Source of the DNA: Symsagittifera roscoffensis
Lineage: Eukaryota; Xenacoelomorpha; Acoela; Convolutidae
Reading direction: 5' to 3'
Length of the DNA: 64,000 nt
Assembly: GCF_963678635.1 (NCBI RefSeq)
Contig: NC_087064.1
Location: 33,456,369 to 33,520,368, forward strand
Below are positions 57,065-64,000 of the stretch, piece after piece. Positions within the stretch are counted from its first letter, which is position 1. Every line of letters starts with the position of its first letter. The notes under the pieces are model-generated. The model did no database searches and was not told the origin of the DNA. It was given only the letters and a program-made list of their open reading frames with translations. The translations under genes were made by a program, and so were the position numbers.

Positions 57065-58390
57065 GGTCCTGTAACTCTTATGATTTGCGGTGTTAATTCA
57101 ATCGAGGAATTGTCATCATCAGTATCTAGTTGGAAAAGGTTTAAATCTTTAACGGAACAATCTTCTAGATCTGCCGATTGAAAAAATTGTCGCGTAAATG
57201 GATCGACAAATCGAATTTTTTCCTTTATATTATGGGACTGCGGTTATAGCATTGATCCATCAGTTGCAAAGGGGAATGAAAATTCGGACAATGGTAATGC
57301 CAGGCAACGTTGCCATTGGTCTCTAAGAACATAGTAAGGTTGTGAGTTAAAATGTAGCCAGCCAAACGTGGGCTTTCAAATGAAAGCATTAAGGTATTTA
57401 AGATTGAGGAGCGTTCTAGCTCACATTGATTTTGCAGAAGAGCTAATTCGGCCGTTCTAAGCATGTAGAAGCTATTGAAAAGAATCTAGTTCTTGGATTC
57501 CAGTATTCATATTAAAACCGTCAGTGTAAGCAATAAAAAGTGAATCATATGACGTTGAATACACTATTCTGGGATCATCACAAAGAGCTTGCGGTTTATT
57601 CATCACCTGCAGCATAGTTTTTTGAGAATCCCTCGTTTGGATAGAATGAATAGACCGGCTAGAAATGTCTTTAATTAGATAGTAAGATTCTTCGTTTTGA
57701 ATCATCTTAGCCGGAAATCTGTTTAAAACAGTGAAAATACAATTTTTGTCTTCTTTCCAAGTATAAGCAAAAGCGTCTAAGAATGTTTTTTCACATCCAT
57801 TTGTAGACACTGATCAAGGCAATGGAATGTTTTGACAATTAATGACTGTTCCATTTTTGAGGTTAACAGTTTAAGTTACATCTTGCATGTAAGTTACAGA
57901 AGTGTCCAGTTTCATCCATGAACAGCCATCACATTCATTATGATTTTGCCGTCAATTTTGCCAGCATGGGCATTAATTTTTGTTTTAACATTGAATTTGA
58001 AAGGAATATTTCCGTTACTAGCATATCCTAGGTTAAGATAGCCTCTGTCGGCGGCCGATTCACATTGATCGGCAGATAAATGGAGATCAGTAGTAATTAC
58101 AATTTGTCGAGCGTCGATACCGCTCGAATCAAATGACTTGCAGAATCAACGCATTGACTGGTGTTTAATTCGACACATTGTCGCATTTACTTTAGTGCGA
58201 TAATTTCTCTGATAAAGAGTAAAATAAGCATGGGTTACTTTAATATTTTCTGGTTGAACTTTGCAAGGTGCAACTTCGTTTAGAGAGAACATTTTGTTAG
58301 AAGTCAACAATTGACAACCAAATGAGCGACCCGGAGATTAATTGCAGTATTTCGGATCAAATGCTAAGATCTGATTTGAAACAATTATTA
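57065..58390 (-). pseudogene. Envelope-like glycoprotein relic, unit C
   Basis: Same content as units A and B. Open segments are 57810-57472 and, in another frame, 57464-57225, which contains CYNRSPI. The shared stops are present. It lies nearest to the pol genes on the same strand, as expected for an env in third position after gag and pol. Confidence 0.45.
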
Positions 58391-58426
58391 AAATTAAAAG
58401 ACCAACTAAATAAATTTAGTGCAAAA

Positions 58427-58735
58427 TTATTTTTTGGTGGTTAATGATAGCAAAATTTTTTTTTTTAAAGGACTCACTTTGAGCAAATCCTCGAAAGTTT
58501 TTAGAACGGCATCTTGATCCATCTGTTCACCTTCTTCTTGTTCAATATTAGGATTTGTCAATTCATGGATAATTTTCCGATGAAGAATCTGAGTTAGATT
58601 AATTATTTTAGCTGAGGAGTTCAGGAGATTTAATAGTTGGAGAGAGGAGGTTAGAATGCAAAATGTGAAATTGAGTAGGAATCGAAGTAACTGTATATCA
58701 GTTAGTTTTTGAAGGCTGTTTTTGCTTTTTTGCAA
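58427..58735 (-). CDS. Unrecognised 102-codon frame at the 5' end of unit C (copies in A and B)
   Basis: An ATG-started frame with a hydrophobic Leu-rich first half (LLRFLLNFTFCILTSSL) and an acidic second half (EQEEGEQMDQDAVLKTFED). Copies at 55183-55395 and 52621-52833 stop after 70 codons. The sequence ctcaaa|gtgagt near 58480 is a good splice-donor match in all three units. It may be the start of the envelope transcript or an accessory frame; I do not recognise it. Confidence 0.3.
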   Translation of the reverse strand: MQKSKNSLQKLTDIQLLRFLLNFTFCILTSSLQLLNLLNSSAKIINLTQILHRKIIHELTNPNIEQEEGEQMDQDAVLKTFEDLLKVSPLKKKILLSLTTKK

Positions 58736-59115
58736 AACTAAGCTGTGACTGTCCGTTGTTATTCGGCGTCTCTCGGAGGTGACTCGTTTTAAGTCGTATT
58801 TCCTTCGGCAGACGTTTTTTAATGTTGTGGTTTTTTCACTCGTGTTTATTGTCGTGTTTTCTTAACTCATTTATTCGGTTTGTTATGATGTACCAGCGAA
58901 AAATTTTTATTCGGTTTTGCGGTTGTTAAATGTTTACAACTGCATTCCCCTTCCCGATTGGAGAAGAAAAAATTAAAAAGCATCTCTTCATAAGAGCGGA
59001 CTAAAAGCAACATCATTTTGTAGCGCTTTAGTTAAAACTCATTTATCATTTGTTATGATTCAGAAAAAAATTCTGGTTATATAGAAAATGACTTTCGTCG
59101 AGCGTGAAAAGAACT

Positions 59116-59795
59116 TTGTTGATTTCCCGGAGTGATTTTTAAAATTGAGAGACGAATTGGATTTTACGCACAAAGCCTTGCCGGAGGAGAAGGAAGTCGA
59201 AAAGAGGGTTTGTAGATACGATGGGGTGGTTGGAAAAGGTCTGAATTTAACACCAATATAAATGATGCTTTGGATGGACAGGAGCTTCATATGAAGCTAC
59301 CCGGTGTTAAATTCTGGGGAGCTGTTTGATCTAGTCTCAATCCAGAGCCAGTATCACGCGGAAAAGATTTGGAGTCCGTGGATTGAAGGTGACTTGGTCT
59401 CAGTGAAGACGAGGGACTTTTTGTCTTTATTTTTTTGGACAGGATGTAAGTTTCTTTAACTATACACCCATAAAAAATTGAAAATAAAAATTGAATTTAA
59501 ATCAGGCTCGACGAAAAATTGTTTTTTATTTAAGTGCGATGACAACAGTAAAACAATATATAAATAGTATATAATTTTTTTAGTTTCAAGAAGAAATCGT
59601 TAAAATGCATGAGTGTGAAGATGACTTCACAAGAAAAATAGAGTTGGACATAGTGTTGTAGGAGATCTACGAGGCATGATGGCGGCTCTATTCAGTTTTG
59701 CAGTTTGCAATGAGGAGCCTGAGTACTGCCGCGGAGAATTCTCTCGAAAAGATGGCGGCGCAGAAAGTGATCAAATCGTTTACGGATATAAGTTC
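59116..59795. repeat. Extension sequence, copy 2
   Basis: Second copy of the extension, adjoining unit C. The inverted repeat is kept with one change (cggtgttaaattc). It ends where sequence similarity with 56459 stops. Confidence 0.8.
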
Positions 59796-60271
59796 GTCTT
59801 TTAATTTCAGAAAGTGATCCAGGTGCTGATCGAGTGTTCTCATTGAAACTTCCCTGAGTGCTATTAGGGATATTTTTTTTATCAGGAAAGCTATCTGATG
59901 ATTCAGATAAATGAGAGAAATCAGGGGGAGGGAGAATAATATATTGTGTTGTTATATCGGGGTGGCGGCGGCCAAAGTCATTTGAATGACTAGTGTTACG
60001 ACTTATACTGCGGCTAGGTTGTCGGCGGTGGCCGTAACTACTAGATTGACTAGTAAAAGGGTTAGGGGTTTTATCAATAGGATAGGGAGTGGAACTTCAA
60101 TTAGGTCAAAGATTTTGGTCAATTGCAATTGCATCGAACAGTTCTGAGATGCCTGGTTTCTCTACCTGAATCCAATGTTTGTTTATTTTCGATTGTTTTT
60201 TTAATCTTTATTTGTAGTGCTATGATTAGTCATTTGCTGATAACCATTTTCGACTACTGTTTAGGTTTATT
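59796..60271 (-). pseudogene. Ser/Arg/Pro-rich open segment after integrase
   Basis: From about 60100 down to 59690 the minus strand is open and encodes a Ser/Arg/Pro-rich, low-complexity sequence (TPNPFTSQSSSYGHRRQPSR, then ILPPPDFSHLSESSDSF). This could be a nucleocapsid-like or linker portion of the retroelement. Its right 331 bp (59941-60271) are duplicated at 61501-61829. Confidence 0.35.
59941..60271. repeat. Direct repeat A (331 bp)
   Basis: Nearly identical to 61501-61829 (offset 1560), starting atattgtgttgttatatcgg and ending gactactgtttaggtttatt. The two copies flank the integrase region. Confidence 0.92.
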
Positions 60272-60340
60272 GAAAGAGTTTATTTGTTGATTTGTTATAT
60301 GATCATAGAAATCACTTGAAAACAAATCACTAGAGTACTC

Positions 60341-61500
60341 TTACAGTAGTTTGGGCATCTGTTGTTCTGTAGGAAAGTATTCAATAATATGGTTGCGGTG
60401 AACAACCTTTTTTTTGTTAGTGAAAGCTTCCTGTATTCCGTACATGTTTTCCGTAATTTTTTTAATCACTGTATAAGGTCCGGATCGTAAACTTAAAAGT
60501 TTTTGAGACTTTAATAGTGTATTGGGTTTATTTTCTAGTGACACTTTTGTGCCTTTTTTTATAGGCCATTCTAATTTAAGTTGATTTTGGAACGTGTGTG
60601 CCTTATTAGTCATGCGGTGGTAATAAGTATAGGGGTTGCTATAAGTCAACTTAAAATCGCTTTCCCTTTTTAATATTTTGGCTGGAATTTGATTTTTTAG
60701 AAAAACTTTATCTATGGTCTCATTGTTCGACTTGTGCTCGGTATGAGCATGACTTTTGAGACCAGCGCAGAAATCAGACGTACAATTTTTGTTTGGTCGC
60801 GGTAGAGGCCTAATTTGAGGCTCAGGGAAAACGGAGGTTTTATGCCAAAAACAACCTCGTATGAAGTGTAACCTGTACTTGAAGTAGTAGCGGTCTTATG
60901 AGCAAAAGCAAATTTACTTATAAATTTAGACCAGTTTGAGACTGAGGTACTCAAGGAATTTCGAAAGTACTTGGTTAAATGTTTTTTTTGGACTTCGACT
61001 TTTCCGTTAGTACAAGGCGAGTATGTAGTTTTTCGTCTCAGTGTTATTCCCAACTCAGTGGACGAATGAGCGAAATCGTTACTCGTAAATGCACTTCCAT
61101 TATCATGAATAATTTTTTGTGGGAAACCAAATGTTGTGATGTATTTCTCTAAGAGTGTTATGGTTTCTTTAGAGTCTGCATGTGTGCATGATATAAATGA
61201 AGATATCTAGAGAAGGCATCAATCACAAAAAAAAAAAGTTGTTGGTGACTTGATGGTCTGAGTGGACCTTTATCATTGATGTGGATTGTTTTCATTGGGA
61301 TTGTTTCTAGTTGTCGCCACTGTCTTAAGGGAGCGTCACTCAGGTCTTTTTTTTGGGTTATTTTTCTGACGTTCTAGACAATAATGAAGAAGCATGTTGA
61401 CCCATTTATAGAGTCCAGGCCAATGGAAATAACTTTTGATTACTTTCAAATTTTTTGTTTCACCATGATAACCGCTGTGAGGATGTTTATGAGCTAGTTC
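60341..61500 (-). pseudogene. Ty3/Gypsy integrase (HHCC, DD35E), frameshifted
   Basis: In order: an HHCC-type N-terminus (ELAHKHPHSGYHGE, with its His pair, and a later Cys at HYCLE); catalytic Asp 1 in HINDKG (61274-61272); Asp 2 in IHDNGSAF (61104-61102); and Glu in NGKVEVQ (60996-60994). The Asp-Glu spacing is 35 residues, the normal DD35E. The C-terminal domain includes GPYTVIKKI and ends near HRNHIIEYFP (60649-60341). The frames are broken at several points, for example after the HHCC region and between the core and the C-terminus. The enzyme would insert the element's DNA; this copy cannot. Confidence 0.8.
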
Positions 61501-61829
61501 ATATTGTGTTGTTATATCGGGGTGGCGGCGGCCAAAGTCATTTGAATGACTAGTGTTACGACTTATACTGCGGCTAGGTTGTCGGCGGTGGCCGTAACTA
61601 CTAGATTGACTAGTAAAAGGGTTAGGGGTTTTATCAATAGGATAGGGAGTGGAACTTCAAATAGGTCAAAGATTTTGGCCAATTGCAGTTGCATCGAACA
61701 GTTCTGAGAAGCCTAGTTTCTCTACCTGAATCCAATGTTTGTTCATTTTCGATTGTTTTTTAATCTTCATTTGTAGTGCTATGATCAGTCATTGCTGATA
61801 ACCATTGTTGACTACTGTTTAGGTTTATT
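61501..61829. repeat. Direct repeat A' (329 bp)
   Basis: Second copy of repeat A. It lies immediately upstream of the integrase zinc-finger region on the minus strand and directly abuts repeat B'. Confidence 0.92.
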
Positions 61830-61830
61830 T

Positions 61831-62014
61831 TGTTTTCATCATTTATATCTGGGATAGAAAATCGTTTAATCTGGTTGATTTGTTTGCCAAATTGGAAGGA
61901 ATTTTTTATATTCTGAATTGCACTACAGGATTCTTCAAATTAGTCTGAAGCATCTTCAACACTGAAGTCGCCTCAGTCTTTTTTATTGATTAACTTCTTT
62001 TTCCGCCTTGCACT
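61831..62014. repeat. Direct repeat B' (184 bp)
   Basis: Matches 62487-62670 at roughly 85-90 percent by eye, starting gttttcatcatttatatctg and ending ttttccgccttgcact. It abuts repeat A'. Confidence 0.9.
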
Positions 62015-62023
62015 AGTTTGGAA

Positions 62024-62840
62024 TCATAGTGTAGTCATCATTGTATTCATTAATACATAGAGACCATTTTGTTTTTCAATGAATAATAATTCAGATTGCC
62101 TGACATACGCTTTCAGTCTTTTTTCTTCACAATAAGGAATTTTTTTGTTTTTGTCTGGCTTTTTGTAATTTATGCAATTTTTGATTTCTATAATTATACT
62201 AACGTTAAACTGCTCTTGCATAATTGTTTCAACATCTACATTTGCTTCTTTAGCAAAGTCAGTCATTTTAGCTATCAGTTCAAGATAATCAGATTTCTTC
62301 TTTTCAGATTGGAGACTAAGAGGTTCAATTAGTTTCAAAGATCTTGTTTTATTTTCAAATTCTGTTTTAGTTTTAACCTGATCGTTGAGGAGGTTGTTTT
62401 CGACATTGCCTTCTTATAATTCGAGCCATCTGAATTTTCCAAAGGATCATCAAGTGCAGATACTTCAACTGGGATTTCGTCATAAATGTTTTCATCATTT
62501 ATATCTGGGATGGATAGTCGTTTAATCTGGTTGATTTGTTTGCCAAATCGGAAGAACTTTTTGATATTCCGAATTGCACTACAGAATTCTTCAAAATAGT
62601 CTGGAGCATCTTCAAGACTGAAGTCTCCTCTGTCACTTTTATTGATTAGCTCCTTTTTCCGCCTTGCACTTGAGCAATGACTGGATAGCAATCGTTCTGA
62701 AATATGTTGTTATCATCTTTGTGGAGCACAGAATAACACATTTGTTCACCCTTGTCTAGGATGAACTTTAAATCGTTCGGAATGGTTTTGTGTTCAAGTT
62801 GATCTTTTTTGATATCAGAAATGAGCACATTTTGGCTCAA
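62024..62840 (-). pseudogene. Pol linker between RNase H and integrase
   Basis: Three overlapping frames (62840-62646, 62691-62335, 62338-62024) encode a polar linker. It starts right after the RNase H tail (SQNVLIS, DLKFILDKGEQMCYSVLH) and continues through an acidic region (DINDENIYDEIPVEVSALDD) to a Lys-rich end (INYKKPDKNKKIPY). It was taken as linker because it joins RNase H and integrase in order and has no separate domain signature. Confidence 0.6.
62487..62670. repeat. Direct repeat B (184 bp)
   Basis: Original-looking copy of B: here the sequence is in frame with the pol linker on both sides. Confidence 0.9.
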
Positions 62841-62902
62841 TAAGTCAGGAACGACTAGGTTTGATCCTGGGGTCTATAATATTTTTAAATTGTTTAATTT
62901 TG

Positions 62903-63351
62903 TCAATACGACTTTATATTTGAAAAATCTATAATAAAAATTTCAAATATCCAGAATAAGAGAATAGGTTTATGATCACAAAATAGGTATAGAGGAAAGG
63001 GCAACCCTATAATGTAGAATTCATAGGTTTGCAAAGCAAGTCTTATTCCACAGAGCTCACGATGTTGAGTAGACAGTTTCTCCTCGGCTTTATCAAAGAC
63101 TCTCGAATGAGCAGAAACAGTTGGATGAGTATACACCCGCAGCATACAATTGAGGAGTCGGCGTGAATGCTGAGTGGGTAGTTTACGATTGGGATAGCAT
63201 TTAAGAATACGTGACAGAATTTGTCTTTCAATTTTTGAAAAACCTCTTCGTGGCATGGTAGCCATTGAAACTTATCATTAGTGTTTGCCAGTTCATATAG
63301 ACATTTCGCGTCTACATGGAAATTGATGATGTATGTGCTATAGAACCCCAT
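62903..63351 (-). pseudogene. Ty3/Gypsy RNase H domain, frameshifted
   Basis: The first part (63351-63043) has the RT thumb and connection (FHVDAKCLYELANTNDKFQW, EEVFQKLKDKF) and the RNase H start IHADSS, with the first acidic residue. The second part (63265-62903) has STQHRELCGIRLAL (Glu) and FCDHKPIL (Asp). The two parts are in different frames. The family role is removal of RNA from the RNA-DNA hybrid during reverse transcription. Confidence 0.75.
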
Positions 63352-63495
63352 GACACCTAATACACCTAGAAATTCTGTTTTTGATTCAGGGGACTTTTTT
63401 CTTATATCATCAAGTCTTGAGCGATTGGAGAAAGACCATCTTTAGATATAGCATGACATAGAAATTTAACTTTTCTTAGGAAGAAAAAAAATTTA

Positions 63496-64000
63496 TCAGG
63501 GGCAGCTTTTAAGTTGGCTTTCCGTAACAGAGAGAATGATATTATCGAATTGTATCAAACGTTTCGTTTTTATTTTGACTCCGTAACAGAGTGTCGTCAA
63601 TGTAAGTGATTGCTTTTTTTTTTCTATAAAGAGGGGTCCAAAAGCATATCTCATAAGTTTACTGAAGAAATTTGAAAGTGGCTTCAAACCATAGAAACCA
63701 ATTGGGTTGGTATATTGTCTACCTCCTACAATAAAGCTTATTAGAATCTGAACCTGATCTGTTACAGTAACTTGATGGTAGGCGCATGAAAGATAACTAC
63801 TTGTGAAGTATGATACATTTAGTCTGGTCATGAGGACTTGTAGTGGTTCTAATAGCCAACTGCAATTGCTAGTAACTGTGATTGCGATATCTAGCATCCA
63901 AAACCAGCCTAACTTGGCCTTTTTTGTAAGGATGATGACCGGGTTTACAAACCATGAGCTCATATCATCTTTTTTATTCAGTTTTTTGACTATGCCTGCT
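63496..64000 (-). pseudogene. Ty3/Gypsy reverse transcriptase, 5' part outside window
   Basis: The frame is open to the window edge (continuing above 63963) and includes WFVNPVIILTKK, a degraded motif A around SSYLSCAYHQV, and the segment NPIGFYGLKPLSNFFSKLM, which corresponds to the conserved F-G-L-x-N-A-P block. The YIDD catalytic motif is at 63604-63593 but in a different frame, after a 10-base A tract (63626-63617 on the minus strand), so the frame broke in that homopolymer. In motif A the usual first Asp is not visible (CAYHQV). The enzyme is dead. Confidence 0.8.

Larger units (their letters stand above)
56671..59115 (-). repeat. Envelope-region tandem unit C (about 2.44 kb)
   Basis: Third unit, slightly more diverged than A and B. 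Relative to them it lacks about 110 bp near 56760, which cuts the 127-codon frame to 65 codons. Confidence 0.9.
60341..64000 (-). mobile_element. Ty3/Gypsy-type retroelement pol, broken, running off the window
   Basis: Minus-strand order from the window edge: reverse transcriptase (63964-63500), RNase H (about 63350-62930), linker (62840-62024), a 514-bp composite insert (62014-61501), integrase (61500-60341). RT, RNase H, integrase is the Ty3/Gypsy order. Several frameshifts and stops make it non-functional. Gag and protease would lie beyond 64000. An envelope-like region follows on the left, which suggests an env-bearing (errantivirus- or Tor-like) lineage. LTRs were not found. Confidence 0.85.

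Noticed and set aside
1-64000. CRISPR arrays, operons, prokaryotic defence genes
   Set aside because: No regularly spaced identical repeats with unique spacers and no prokaryotic gene organisation; the window is eukaryotic.

Overview
The window is eukaryotic, and almost certainly animal. It is AT-rich and gene-poor. Its genes are split by short introns with GT..AG ends, it has AATAAA poly(A) signals, and it carries an animal-type transposon load: CR1/L2-like and R2-type LINEs, a hAT-like MITE, and Ty3/Gypsy elements with an envelope-like region. A run of exactly 200 N (50285-50484) is an assembly join of arbitrary length. I cannot name the species.

Layout. 1-3.4 kb: a 5'-truncated CR1/L2-type LINE on the minus strand. 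4.9-8.6 kb: a dead LINE on the minus strand with a restriction-like endonuclease; its 3' end is duplicated in tandem (926 bp). 8.6-27 kb: mostly non-coding, with a well-preserved 465-bp hAT-like MITE that has an 8-bp target duplication (13.4-13.9 kb), a hairpin, a G-quadruplex tract, a GC-richer island at about 20.5 kb and a possible SINE at 25.4 kb. 27-30.4 kb: five exons of a ZC3H10-type triple CCCH zinc-finger protein on the plus strand, lacking only the first coding exon. 30.6-32.4 kb: AT-palindrome and tandem repeats. 33.4-37.2 kb: a complete four-exon gene on the minus strand for a 934-residue coiled-coil protein, including a 20-nt microexon. 39.4-43.9 kb: decayed gag and protease of an LTR retroelement on the minus strand. 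44-50 kb: repeat-rich non-coding DNA. 50.5-59.8 kb: three near-identical envelope-like units in tandem, plus a truncated fourth at the gap. 59.8-64 kb: a broken Ty3/Gypsy pol (reverse transcriptase, RNase H, linker, DD35E integrase) on the minus strand that runs out of the window.

The two host genes converge with about 3 kb between their stop codons. Nothing suggests they share a pathway: one is an RNA-binding-type zinc-finger protein and the other a structural coiled coil of unknown role. The rest is transposon biology. I found no CRISPR array, operon or other prokaryote-type system. The features most worth following up are the envelope-only tandem array with shared disabling mutations beside the assembly gap, the rearranged pol with a composite 514-bp insert, the microexon in the coiled-coil gene, and the hAT-like MITE.
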